From: Lichtheimia corymbifera B2541
Lineage: Eukaryota > Mucoromycota > Mucoromycetes > Mucorales > Lichtheimiaceae
Direction of reading: 5' to 3'
NCBI GenBank assembly: GCA_000697475.1
Contig: JNEU01001133.1
Coordinates: 1 to 54,088 of the forward strand
Length of the DNA stretch: 54,088 bases
Shown here: one piece after another, positions 17,572 to 29,570 of the stretch
Layout of the letters: the number at the start of each line of letters is the position of its first letter
How positions within the stretch are numbered: the stretch's first letter is position 1
Translations under genes and position numbers: made by a program
The notes under the pieces: model-generated
Told to the model about the DNA's origin: nothing
Seen by the model: only the letters and a program-made list of their open reading frames with translations
Databases searched by the model: none

Positions 17572-20367
17572 TTATAGAGTAAAAGTCTGATGCAAGCGAA
17601 TATCACGGCTGCTTGCTCCAATCAGCACCTCGTAGTCACCGGAAGGCACAACCCATTTTTGCTTCTTGACATCCCATACGCTTAATTCGGTCTTGGTAAG
17701 CTCAAACGTAACGTTGGCTGTATGCCCCTTTTTCAAAAAGACTTTTTCAAATCCCCGTAACACCTTGGGGGGCTCATGCACGTATTCAGGAAGTGCAAGA
17801 TATAGCTGGGCAACCTCGGCACCATCTCTTGGTCCAGTATTAGTGATTTGCATCGTGGCTGTCACATTGCTGGTGGTGTTCTTTTCAACATGCACGTGGA
17901 GATCCTTGTATTCAAAGGTCGTGTATGAAAGACCAAAACCGAATTCAAATTGTGGTTTGATATCCTTTGCATCGAACCATCGATATCCAACCAAGAGCTT
18001 TTCATCATATTCAAACTGTGCTCATGAAGCGGATTAGAAAGGAGTATTAGGTGGTGGGGGTGATATGAATTCATGCAGCACTGACCTCTAATTTCCATGA
18101 AATGTCCGAAGGATAATCAGATGCTTGCTTTGCAAATGTGATGGGTAGCCTTCCAGAGGGGTTGACAGTTCCAAACAAGACATCAGCTAATGAATTTCCA
18201 GTTTCTTGACCAGGCATTCCGGCCCACAAGATACCCTTGATATTGGGATGATCGGCCCATGGCATCAGCACAGCATTGCCAGAATGGATGACTACGATCG
18301 TGTTATTATTGGCATCTGCCACAGCTTCAATCTATTGCAAGCGGTGAGTGGTGGATCGAAAGTATTATAAAGTCCTTAAAGCTAGCTTACCAAGCCATCA
18401 GTTTTCAGCTTGAGCGAAGTGACATCGAATGCTTCTTCGGCATATAATTGGGCGAATACAATGGCAACATCAGCATCCTTGGCAGTTTCAGCAGCTTTAT
18501 GCTTTAAAATGTTGCTTTTACTAGAAACCACTCCAATGCCATATGCATCAGCACGTGATGTAATGGCGTTTAGGGGCTATACAAATTCGTTAAGCATGCA
18601 GCTATAAAAAAGTGGATCATCTTATACATACAGATACAATGTAAGGGACATTGGAGCTGCCAGATCCGCCGCCTTGGATCAATGTGCCTTGATCACCAAT
18701 TTGCACCATAGATGATGTGTTATTGTCACGGCTTGTTGTGTAAAATATTATCAGCCTCTGGTAATCTTATGTACTTTATCATCACTACCGTTACCTAGAA
18801 TCAGCGTCACCCCCAATGATAGCGATTTTCTTGATGGAGGAAGTATCGAGAGGTAAGATATTGTCGGTGTTACGCAAAAGTACGGTAGCTGCAGCACCCA
18901 TCTCACGGATTGACTTTTTATGATCTTCCTGCACATTTACTCCGGGATCCTTGCTGGCAGTATTCACATTCATTCGAACCGGTGGATAATCCTATGGTGC
19001 CCTCGTCTTATTAGATGACTTGGATTATTTCATGTGAGGAAAGTAGCATACTGTACCTTATCTTGCCGCATCTACCAGGTAGGTTTTTATATCAGCAAAA
19101 TGCGCATAGCCATCTGGTCGACTTTACTTACCTTGTACCATGCAGCAACAATGCGTTGAGCCATATCACGAGCCTAGGCATATATCAGAACACGTGACGT
19201 ATTATTGCTAGAAAAAGGTGTTACCCTCGAAAAATCAATGTCGCCATGCTTGACGGCTCTTTCCAAAGCTGATCCAAAATACAAAATACCACCAGGCCTA
19301 TTGAACATGAATGAGATAAAGTGACATGCTACGTTAAAATCGACCTACATGGTCATGTCCAATCCGTTATTGATAGCTTTGGTGGTCGAATGCGTGGCTA
19401 GCCAATCGCTATGTACCCAACCACGGAACCCCAACTCCTTTTTCAAAATGTGATTCAACGCATAATCGTTCTCACAAGCGTATGTTCCATTTAGCTTATT
19501 GTATGAGCACATGACAGTGCCCACACCCGCCTCGACAGATCGCGCAAATGGCCATAGATAGATTTCGTGCAAGGTTCTGTCATCAATGACTGAAGATTCC
19601 TATTGAAGGCACTAGTTAGTTAGCTGCATATCAGCGATGGATGTAATTTTATAAAGGGATACTTGCTGTATTCCGGTTGGTTTCTTGCTCGTTCCCAATG
19701 AAATGTTTTGCTGTTGCAATCTTTTCAATGTTGAGAAATCTTATATTATTGTACGACTATTATTAACTTTGTCCTTACCACGCCTTGGCTTTGGATACCA
19801 TGGATTGTTTCTGCTGCTGCTACACCTGAGAGATAAGGATCCTGAGATTGGGAAATCTGATGTAAGCATACTTCTTAGTAGACCGTTCATCGTACCTACC
19901 TCACCAAAAGCCTCCCAATTTCTTCCAGCACGTGCATTGCGTGCAATGTTCATGGATGGCCCCAATTGGACATTGGCACCTTTCCCCCTGAATTCTGCGC
20001 CCATGTCGATCCCACGCTGTCGGATGGCGTCTTTGTCAAAGGACGCTGCAGCTGTAATGCCTGCTGCAAATGCACTGGAAAAAGGTGAACCACGAACACC
20101 GAGGGGTCCATCAGCCAAACATAAACTAGGGAAATCTGGATGTGTGGTGCCACCTGCATTGCCAACACATTGACCTGTGAATAAACCAGATCCTTTGGTA
20201 ATGCTAGCAATTTGCTCTAGAGACATCTGCTTGACAAGTTTCTCGGCTTTTACATGTGCCTCATCCCACGAGAGTGGCTCGATGGGAGGAGATAATGATG
20301 CTACTACTGCATTCTTAGATGATGCAATGGCTATTGTAGCTACAAAAATGAGTGACCAATGCTTCAT
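17572..20367 (-). CDS. Secreted GH3 beta-glucosidase
   Basis: Exons: 20367-19900, 19841-19779, 19720-19667, 19599-19349, 19297-19225, 19173-19132, 19071-19057, 18991-18795, 18731-18632, 18576-18391, 18331-18086 and 18015-17572, giving 712 residues. A signal peptide (MKHWSLIFVATIAIASS) precedes the TIM-barrel domain with LGPSMNIARNARAGRNWE, IATAKHFIGNEQE and GWVHSDWLATHS, whose Asp (about D260) is the nucleophile of the family. Then come the alpha/beta sandwich (VLLRNTDNILPL, GQETGNSLADVLFG) and a fibronectin-III-like end (FGFGLSYTTFEYKDL). The enzyme hydrolyses beta-glucosides such as cellobiose outside the cell. One exon is 15 nt (MRQDK), and the intron after exon 3 appears to use a GC donor. 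No PA14 insert was seen. Confidence 0.93.
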
Positions 20368-21369
20368 AAAGGAATGGGTGGGGGTGGAAAGGAGCGGAAA
20401 AAGTTAACAGTAATAGTAAAAAGATTATGAATGAACGAGTAGAGAAGGAACACGACTTATGCATCTTTTGATGGGCAATTAATATAACTTGGTGCTTGTC
20501 ATACGTGTCACATGCGATACCATTATCCTCATATTGCGGGGAATAGGTAGAGCGTCCATCCCTAAAGTGCGCACGTTACGTAAACCTCTATTAAAGCGAG
20601 ACTCGATAAAGCCTGCGTGCCTATTGTTCGATTCCTTTAGCTTGCTGAATGCATTCTATATTCGATTGTGCTTTGTTTCTGTAATCACGCTTTTCATCAT
20701 TACGGGAGATTTTTACTCGGCACCATCCATCAGCATGCTCGATCACTCACCAGCTTAAAGTGCAATTGTGGAACTTTGGGATAATCAAATAACATCCTGC
20801 TGCAGCCCGTAGCATATGACAGAAACAGAATCCCGGTTCTTGCATTATCACCTGGCTGTTGATCAGCCATCTCCTTATTATAGAGAAGCTCATAGCTACT
20901 AATGATGTTGACATAGCAATGTACCAGCCTAAGGATGATGCTAGGGAGATCCAGTCCAATACACCGAGAAAATGGCGTTACTTTGAGTAAAGGGGTTCTT
21001 CAAGTGCCTTTTCTACTCTTTAAGGTGACCCAAAATTATACTTATCCTTGAAAGCTCTCAAGGTTTTGCACTGTACCTTCAATGCCGTAAGCTTGAAAGG
21101 CGTGGTTACTGTGTTTGAAGTGCTTCCATGATATTCAAAGGTGTGATCTGCTTGCAAAAGGCCTTCAATGCTTAAATGTCAATAGCTGATCCACAATTGG
21201 CAACTACTACCCGATAGAAAATAGATCACGTGTTGGGGATACTTTTCTGCAAAAGAGCATTTGAGAAAGCCATGTATCAAGATAATGCAACGCCATAGGA
21301 GGCAAGTTATTTATTAGAGCTTAAAAGATGCGAAAAGGAGATGATGTATATAGTACAATGATGCATAAA
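20368..21369. other. Upstream of beta-glucosidase; no gene seen
   Basis: A 1002-bp spacer. Several frames of 70-90 codons exist, but none shows a recognisable motif or coherent exon structure. Confidence 0.55.
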
Positions 21370-22370
21370 TTACTGCTGCTGGCTAGAAATGGTGGTGGAT
21401 CGAGTAGAGTTATAATGAGCGGTATAGTCGTTGTCCTTGGCCCATTGTATAGATTTGTTTCTAATAGCTATTGATAGATAGACGCCAAAAGTGGTCATGA
21501 CGACAACCACGACGATCACAATGATATTGCCATAGAGCACGATTTGGTCCACGGAAAGGGTCGTTGCTTCGATCATGATCACTCGGATCACAAACTCAGC
21601 AGTAAGGCCTATGGCATATCCTGCAGTCAAGAGATAACTGCCTTTTCGAACCACAGGCAGGTGACTCCACAAAAAGTCGCTGAATGGCATCTCGTGCCGT
21701 ACACCATGCTGGTCACGCCAGTGATAGGACTCCACATTATCATAGACCATTTTGCGAGAAATGCTCCAAGTGAGTGGATAAATGCTAAGTCGTTCAGTGC
21801 GAATAGGGATCAGAGTGGAAGCAAATAGCGCGGCAATAACCATGGTCACAGCCGAATCGCGGAGAAGTGCTGCCCTTGCATCTCCTATATTTGGTTTAGT
21901 ATCCCAATTGTGCATCATCCTTATCATACACACAACATACCTGTGACAATAGAAATCACCGCAGATATCACAAAGGCAAGAAGAACCAAAACACCAAGGA
22001 AATCCACACGTCGTTGCCGTATGAAGGTATATATGACATGCAGCAGGGGAGGAATACCCGAGATCAAAAGTGCATATACTTGTCCAATGACGTTCCGGAG
22101 ACCAAAGTATAAGCCGAGTGGTAAACCGATCATGAAAACCAGCGAGAAGATAAAGCCAAGTATATTCTTCATTGCATTCTCCTTGTTGTGCTTAGTCAAT
22201 GTCATGTCAAATGGCTCCTCGTATTGGTAGTCATTGTCTTGTGCGTGGTTCCTGGCTTCAATATCGACATTTTCAAGCTGTTGAGAGTTTCTGTACCCAG
22301 ACATTGAATCATCAAGCTTTAAAGGCACTGATTGACTGTCGTCGTGGTAGTAACGGGTTTGATCAGACAT
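21370..22370 (-). CDS. VC0807-family membrane protein, paralog A
   Basis: Exons 22370-21941 and 21884-21370 give 314 residues. A polar N-terminus (about 70 residues) is followed by about six or seven hydrophobic segments. The core contains GLPLGLYFGLRNVIG, ALLISGIPPLLHVIY, FIRQRRVDFLGVLVLLAF and TGDARAALLRDSA. That series is characteristic of the VC0807 family, better known from bacteria and without an assigned reaction. It is paralogous to the next gene upstream on the strand (23117-24083): same intron position and phase, same 515-nt second exon. Function is unknown; an integral membrane location is the only safe inference. Confidence 0.85.
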
Positions 22371-23116
22371 AAATGAAAGGGTAATGAAAGGAAGAAATCA
22401 ATGTTATTCTAGTGTCTTTTATATATGCTACCTTGCAAGGCCATGGATCAAAATAAAATGCTACGGCTGAGCAATGAGAAATTACTATTTAGGTGCTCAG
22501 CATGTCATTGTTTACAGATCAGGCTCTCCCGATGGAATTCGCGGTTGCTGTCGTACAGTGCAGATCCTTGGAAGGTTCTGCACATCCAATAAAGAGATGT
22601 TGACGCAACCCTGCACCTTCAGCCACTTACCATCGTGATCAAGTCTCTTCCTCAATGTTTGATAAATTGTGGCTCATCGGCAAGAGCATATTATTAGGCA
22701 AGGATACGCACCATCACCATTGCACTGGGTCACTCTAAAATAGTACATTCGGTAGAGAAACAGGTTGATGCTGCTAAGCAGTTGATTTTCGCCAAGAACT
22801 AGGTTAAGCGCTAGAAGGCTACTACTACTACATATTACTATGGGTGGACGCTTTGGATAATGTATACGCTGTTATGGCATGTGGCTCAAATTGATGTTGA
22901 GCAACAAGTACTGTCACATTGTGGCGTTCACATAGCCAGCATCCAATCATCGATCGTTTTTATGCAAGTTAAAGTCTTATAGTCAGCGATACGAGTGCCT
23001 GCTGTCCACTGCGGTACACTAACTTTAATGATAAATGAATGCATGATTTAAGTTACTCTTGGGTTTATAGTCTTTAATAAGTGTTGTAAAGAAAAGGGGA
23101 GGCATAAGGAGGAATA
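22371..23116. other. Spacer between the VC0807 paralogs
   Basis: There are 746 bp holding the promoter of paralog A and the 3' flank of paralog B. Short words near the A start (GCAATGAGAAATTACTA, GGCTGAG, GTCATTGTTT) recur upstream of B, as expected after a tandem duplication. Confidence 0.5.
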
Positions 23117-24083
23117 TCAAGGATTGTCTGATTCGCGGTAATTAGCTATATTCTTATTATAGTGCTCGGTATAGTCATTTACTTGAGCCCATTTAACGCA
23201 CAATGCTTGGATCAAGATACAAGCCCAAACAGTGAGGACGGCAACAACCGCTATGAGAACGCCGAGAATGACATTGCCATACAATGCTATCCGGTCAACA
23301 GACATGTCTGTACCTTCAATCATAATCACGCGGGCTATAAATTCTGCAGTCAAAGCAATCGAATAGGCGGCTGTCAACATGTAATTATATGTTCGAGCTT
23401 TTGGAATGTATAGCCATATAAAATCACTGAATGGCATTTCATGGCGGTCACCGTTCTCACTTCTCCAGTGATAAGGTGTGACTGTATCATAGTATGCTCT
23501 CTTGAATACGGTCCATGTGATTGGATAGATGTTAAGCCATCGTGTGCGTAAGGGGATCAAAGTCAACATGAAAAGGACGGCAATGAGCATAGTAATCGCT
23601 GAATCACGCAACAAAGTAGCTCGTTCGTCACCTGTATTGTAATGAGAAGGGGGTTTAATAATAGGACGAGTTAATCATGAGACACATACCAGTGACCAGT
23701 GATATCACTGCAGAAAGGATAAACGCCAAAACAACAAGAATCCCAAGAAAATCGAGACGATGCTGCCGAATAAACATGATAATGACGTGCAGCAAAGGTG
23801 GAATACCGGAGATAAGTAATGCATAAAGAGTTCCAACGACGTTACGAAGACCAAAGTATAGAGCAATTGGTAATCCGATCATAAAAACCATCATGAAAAC
23901 AAGGGAGAGGATAGTCTTTACGCCATTTTCCTTGTCGAACTTGGATAATGAGATATCAAAAGGCTCCTCGTATTTATAGTCGTTTCCTTTTCTATGTGCG
24001 AATCCCACATTGACGTTGACTTGCTCAGGGATTACAGTCGAGGAACCAGGCCCCGCAGCAGTATCAAGCAGCTTTTCTGACAT
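23117..24083 (-). CDS. VC0807-family membrane protein, paralog B
   Basis: Exons 24083-23690 and 23631-23117 give 302 residues. Family markers match paralog A: GLPIALYFGLRNVVG, ALLISGIPPLLHVII, FIRQHRLDFLGILVVLAF and TGDERATLLRDSA. The two proteins share YKYEEPFD/YQYEEPFD before the first membrane segment and HEMPFSDF in the loop of exon 2. They diverge at both ends, including the C-terminus. The paralogs lie head to tail, so this is a tandem duplication that has since drifted. Confidence 0.85.
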
Positions 24084-24719
24084 TCTTATTGCTTATCGTT
24101 GCTTTGAGCATGCAGTATTGCGAATGAGGTTAGGTTTATATACTTGTTTTGACCAACATTGCTAATATGGTAATGAGAAACTATGGCTGAGAGATCCATT
24201 TTTGTGCCAGCAAGGTTGTCATTGTTTGTTCTCGAGTTACATTTGTCTTTGTTAGAACACGAAGAATTCAGGGACAACATTTTGTGTAACCATGTTAGAG
24301 CTGAACATGGTAGCAGCTGTGGGCTGCGTGATTGACTGCATGGTAGGATGACCACGTGTCATAGCAAATGAAGGGAAGGAGAGATAAATGGCAGCTGTAG
24401 CCAAGTACATTACAGGATCCATGAATCCTACGCTACGTATTATCCTATCTGATAGTCAAAAGTTGTACCTTTATCGCATATTATCTTCACGGTGCTGCAA
24501 GCATGAAATTAAATTAGATGCAAAAAGGTGATCTATGCGGTGGACATCATTTTAAAGTGAAGGCAAACCAATTACAGCATGACCCTTCTATATGCCAAGA
24601 TACTTGGCTATGATGTAATCACTTGCATGACTTGGTAATGGTCATTGTGAATAGCTAGCATGTCGATTGAGCTCTAAAGAGCATTATAGATAAAAGGAGC
24701 TATGAGGTTGGTGACTTTG
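24084..24719. other. Upstream of VC0807 paralog B; no gene seen
   Basis: A 636-bp spacer. The proximal part carries GTAATGAGAAACTATGGCTGAG and GTCATTGTTT, echoing the paralog A promoter. Confidence 0.5.
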
Positions 24720-25620
24720 AAGTATTAGTTTCTGGTCCTTCTAATGGTGATGACGATGATGATGTGAACAAAAGGTCCGTGTGCCGACCTGCATTTGATG
24801 CTCGTATCCAGCGTTGACGTTGGGTGTTGCTTCTCGCGGGAGATGTACGACGAAAGAAACGACCCAACCGAGTTTGGTGCGATGATGCCCTTGTTGCTAT
24901 GGCGACGTTGTTTCTTTTCTGGTGGTCCACTGGATTCGTTCAAGAGATGAAAATTGTGAACGCCATACCTGGGGTTCCAAAGACTAAAATAAATCATGCA
25001 GATGACCTGTTAGGTAAAACGGCGGAAAACGCATAGAGCGGTAAGAATGGCAAAGAAAACAATGCCTCTGTAACAACAATTCCGGAAATATCAAATGACG
25101 TATCGGATGCATTGTGCGCCTTGCCTATCACAATATTCTGTACCCATTTCATTACTGACGAGAAATCGGGATTTCCTTCGTTGTCAAGAGAAGGAAGTTT
25201 GCCCTAAATGGGTACAATACAGTGAGTATATGTTTTTCATGAAACTTTGCATTAGATTCACCAAAAACAAACACAGCATAGTGCTCTTTGAGAAGTACGA
25301 TAGAGCCAAACATTCGTCCTACTGGTTTTGGACCTTGTATTTTGGGATCATCATATCATGTCCAAATCTTCGTATCAAGGGTATAGAGTCGATTTAGCTT
25401 CAGCATTGAGTCTTTCTCCATGTCATCTTGGCCTATAATGCTTGTGACCTATGGGTGTCTTGGTCGCAGCAGCAATAGCCTAACATATATCTATTAGCTC
25501 CAAGAATGTAAATGTACCGTTTTTCCGGAACCAAGAACCACCATGTCATTAAGAATCGCTTTGGTCCAGAGCTATATGTGGTATCGAAAGTAATATTATT
25601 CCATGTTCCATTGTGCGTGT
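24720..25620 (-). pseudogene. Degraded Kelch-repeat (beta-propeller) membrane protein gene
   Basis: Pieces in all three minus frames form one propeller-like series: NGTWNNITFDTTYS (about 25570-25612), LNDMVVLGSGKTV, GQDDMEKDSMLKLNRLYTLD, then DPKIQGPKPVGRMFG and YAVFVFGESNAKF. This is followed by a hydrophobic stretch (ALFSLPFLPLYAFSAVLP) that would be the single membrane anchor, and a basic tail. The pieces are broken by at least two frame changes and an in-frame TGA where a Trp codon would fit (WT-stop-YDD). The 5' end was not recognised. The Kelch assignment rests on the repeated P-x-G-R...G...FG pattern and the LY-x-x-D-x-x-x-W signature. Confidence 0.6.
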
Positions 25621-26024
25621 TATAGGTAACTCTTTTATTTTAACGACAAGAAAGAAAGCGAATGCCGAAAGAATAGATGGGAGATTGGCTACTCGGTTAA
25701 CAAATCCAATTTCGCAACACACCACTATCATGCAGCGACAAAGTTACATCACGTGAACAATACTGTTGGATGAAGCTGAGAAACATGCACGTAAATAAAG
25801 GTCAACGTCTGTTTCATTGTCTCGAGTTTACAGGTCTCATTGTTCCATTTAGCAAATCTGGTTTCCTTCAACCTAGTTTATTGAATCGAGTATATAGCTA
25901 TCAGCGAACGCTTTATAGATGCCATCATTTCGGAATGATCCGTTGCCAAGGATGTAATATATATCGTACAGAGTTTTTTTTATTTCAATATACAAAGCAA
26001 GATGATGTGATGATGGAGATTGTG
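25621..26024. other. Spacer between Kelch relic and fucosyltransferase-like gene
   Basis: There are 404 bp. It may include the lost 5' part of the Kelch relic. Nothing else was recognised. Confidence 0.45.
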
Positions 26025-27549
26025 TTATTGCCGAGGCAAACCAAAATATTCTACAACATTGGGTAATTCATCCGTGATGCTAGTGTCATCGCCACGACGA
26101 AGAATACGTTCATCAATGATACGTGCTGTGAAACTACTTCTCCTTGCACAAATGCCTGGTTCACCAGCAATGAATACATCAGCATGAATGGCCAACAACT
26201 TGTCAATAATGCCGAGAACACCGCTATCGTGGCCAGCCACTTGAGGTGAAATAGGCAAAACGGTCCAATTGGCAGGAGGTGTTACGTTATCAGCGCCTTG
26301 ATCAAGGTTAGTGACTTGAACTTGGATATTGCTGTACACATGTTGGAAAGCCAGATGGTGGTATTTGGTGAGTGCGTGTTCAGGGAAAGAAGCACTGGCT
26401 GGTTTCATTCCTTCCTCCTCTTCTTCATTAGGATTATTATCCAGAGCCTGCTGGATGGCCTCCTCAGAGAATACGTGTGGATAATCCGTCAACATGACTA
26501 ATCTTGGCTGCTTCTGCTGCTGCTCTTTTTGTTGTTGTTGTTCTTGATTAGTGTGGACCAAGTCAATAAGCGATTCTGCACATCCCACGAGATTTTCAGG
26601 TGGTTCCACTCGTTCTGTACGCCAATGGACAGCCCAATAAGGTGATAGTTCTTGCGCCATGTCCTTGACCAAGTCAGTGATTCTTTCGTTGTAAGGAATG
26701 GGAGCTTGAGCGGCTGGATTGTGAATGAAAGGATATCTTCTGTCATAATACGTGCTCAAGACTTCAGGATCTTCCATTGTTTGAGAAAAGAAATTGTACA
26801 AGACATCTTGATATCCTTTGCGTCTGCGAGCATTGCCAGTATCATGAAGATAAATGCGGCGATCGGGTCGACTTGTATCCATCCAATCGGCAAAACAGTT
26901 GCTGGGTTCTTGAAGTTGCTTATGGTCCAGGTCTAGATGCACATGGAACGTTTGTGACGTCGCAGGGAAACCGACAGCCAGCCGTTCCTTGACCCAACTG
27001 GAGAAGTTTTCCATAGAAATGGTAGAGAAATCATCCGCGTGGTCCACAGCCCATTGGGAGGAATAATAAAAGTCGAAATCATGTTCCAAACATGCACCAA
27101 GACGTGAACCTCCCACATTGGGTAATACAACGGTGCGGTTTAGCATGCCCGATAAGAAAGCCAATTGTCGAAAATGCATTTGAGCCTTGGATTCTATAGA
27201 ATACAACTTTTTTATGAGCACGTGTTGTTAAAGGAGAGAAAGTAAATGGGGGAGCATCTTCTATTTTACCTTGCTCCATGATAAAGATCGGCAGCATGAA
27301 TCTGCACGGGCCTCCACAATACTTTTCATCAATCCTTCGTAATGTATTTGCTATCCTTGGATCCGACTCGTCATATGACACTATAGGCGACACCTCGATA
27401 TCGTTATCTTCTCTGAACGTAGGTGGCGGTGGTGCTGATGACCGTTGTCGTTGCAATCTCCACCAAGAGTCAAATGTGACATGACACAAGTAGACGATTC
27501 CAGTAGTGGCTAAACTGAGAAGCACAAGCAGATAAACGTACGGTCGCAT
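26025..27549 (-). CDS. Putative O-fucosyltransferase-like type II membrane protein
   Basis: Exons 27549-27270 and 27193-26025 give 482 residues. One N-terminal membrane anchor (VYLLVLLSLATTGIVYLC) after a three-residue tail indicates a type II Golgi/ER topology. The lumenal part has features resembling GDP-fucose O-fucosyltransferases: a nucleotide-fold start with QLAFLSGMLNRTVVLPN, and a central AVHWRTERVEP followed by LVGCAESL. It also has Asn-x-Ser/Thr sequons, and glutamine-rich and glutamate-rich inserts that look like unstructured loops. The exact acceptor is unknown. The assignment rests on fold-like motifs and topology and is moderate; another GT-B glycosyltransferase is possible. Confidence 0.72.
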
Positions 27550-28382
27550 AGAGTGAAGGTGTGTGTATGTTTGGTATATGTGAAGAGGAAGGAAAAAGAG
27601 AAAAAGAAAGATAAATGTGTTGTTTGTGAGCGAGGATCGACTCTATATCAGACTAAAAATACGCTTTATTTCAACGTTAGTCCCATTTTGACAAGAGGGC
27701 AAGGCATTTGGTCTTGGCAATACATCCATGGCCGGGACACTATGGCCGATCTTTATGTTTCAGACGCTTTTTTATGTGCACACTATTCCCGTTGTGGATA
27801 TCTGACTGCCTGTTTTTACATAAATGTATGCTATTTGCTTTCGATTCTGTCAAAGATAGTGATATAAGAAAACCTATACAAACGATCTCATCATGTTACG
27901 TTCACGGACACTGGGTGTTATCTCCTTCCGGTGTGCAAAAACAAAAGAGCGTCGATCCTTTTTCTTCCTTGTGTCACCTTGCACATCATGTTTTGCAAAT
28001 CCCTTTCGTCATGAGTGAGCGAGTTGAGTGTTACCCAATTTGGGGGTCCCAATAATAAAACCCCGCCCCTGACTGATCTAACTACCATCGTCAAAAATTA
28101 GCAAGTAAAGGTTAAACTCGATATTGAATAGGATGGCGTATGATAATCCACCATGCAACATGCATGATTTTATTATGCAACTTTGATTGACACACACACA
28201 CGCAAAAAAGTCAATGAGACAGGGACCACCCTCAAATGCAATATCAATGTTCTGGCCATTTTTTCTCCTTCTGGCCATTTTCTCCTTTTGGTCATCATTC
28301 CCATTAGCTGAGTCATTTCCCATCATGTTTATATAACTTGTTTTTACAAAAAAGACATTTATACATAATAACATTATTGCGA
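27550..28382. other. Spacer upstream of the fucosyltransferase-like gene
   Basis: An 833-bp spacer with no recognised gene. It holds the promoter of the minus-strand gene at 27549 and the 3' flank of the epimerase. Confidence 0.55.
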
Positions 28383-29343
28383 TTACTGGTTGGCAGCAGC
28401 GGCAAACTTTTGTTGGGCGGTATTGACTTTTTCTCTAAAAGTGGAAATGACATCACTTGGGTCTTCGGCCTTGAAAATGCCGGTACCGGCAACAATGACA
28501 TTGGCACCCGCGTCAGCGGATTGGTCAATGGTAGACATGGATACACCACCATCTACTTCGATATCCTTGTTTGGATACTTTTTGCGCAAAGTCTCCACCT
28601 ACATGTATAGTGTAAATAAATTTCACTTTTTCCTCTTCTTATCCCTATTACCTTGGGCATGCATTGGGGCATGAACTTTTGTCCACCAAAACCAGGTTCC
28701 ACCGACATGACCAAGATCATATCAGCTGCTTCAGCAACAGGGCCCATAACAGCCTCTGCTGGGGTATCGGGCTTGATGGCTACACCTGCCTGCATACCAG
28801 CCTTGTGAATCTTGTCGATGACTGACAATGGATCATCAGTAGCCTCCAAATGGAAACAATACATTTGGCCACCAGCCTTGGCAATATCCTCAATCCATCG
28901 GGCAGGATCAGCCACCATCATATGACAATCTTGTAAATCCGTTATCGATTTCTGTGTGCATGTGTGATATCATATGCAATAATATCATCGCTACCTACCA
29001 AAATAGGCATCCGTATGAGGTCGAAGCGATGCAATGATCGGAGCTCCAAGAGTAATGTTTGGTACAAAGTGGCTGTGGATATCATCGTCCATCAGTGGTA
29101 TTGCTCTTCATTCCGAGTACGACTCATTATCTCGTTTTCCCATTTTACATACCCATCCATGACATCTAAACGTATATTCATAAATTAGCATTTGTAATAA
29201 TAGTAGAAGAAGAAAATAAAACACCCCAAAAGCATACCGAGGTGAAGCCAATCGGCACCATTCTTGACAACTCGCTTAGCTTCAGCTGCCAAATGGGCGA
29301 AATCAGAAGCAAGCATTGAAGGGGCAATCTTTGCAGAAGGCAT
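28383..29343 (-). CDS. RPE1: Ribulose-phosphate 3-epimerase
   Basis: Exons 29343-29238, 29165-29153, 29072-28999, 28929-28652 and 28598-28383 give 228 residues, the normal length. It interconverts ribulose 5-phosphate and xylulose 5-phosphate in the pentose phosphate pathway. The TIM barrel shows all active-site blocks: [24 protein letters not shown] (metal His and Asp), CHMMV (metal His), [10 protein letters not shown] (phosphate loop) and EVDGGV (metal Asp). The second exon is only 13 nt and encodes the core of DVMDG, so skipping it would destroy a metal ligand region. The start chosen is the family's usual N-terminus. Confidence 0.97.
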
Positions 29344-29570
29344 AATGATACAAAAGAAACAGAGAGAGGAGAGAAAGAAAGAAAGAGAACGCGTATAATT
29401 TTTTCGAGATGGAGAAGCATTAATACCCCCAATCGTTGCTGGGTTCACTTTTAATCACCGACACTGTGCATAGATTTAGAGTTGGGATGCGTGAGGAACA
29501 CATGGGACTTTTTATATACAACTAGTAAGAAAAGGGAAAAAGAAAAAAGAAAAGAGAAAGAGAGAGTATA

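Noticed and set aside
19601..19670. GT donor alternative (A|GTATCC with acceptor before TCATTG) in the beta-glucosidase
   Set aside because: It keeps frame but loses the ESS stretch that precedes DDRT in GH3 proteins; the GC donor gives the better family match. RNA evidence could reverse this.
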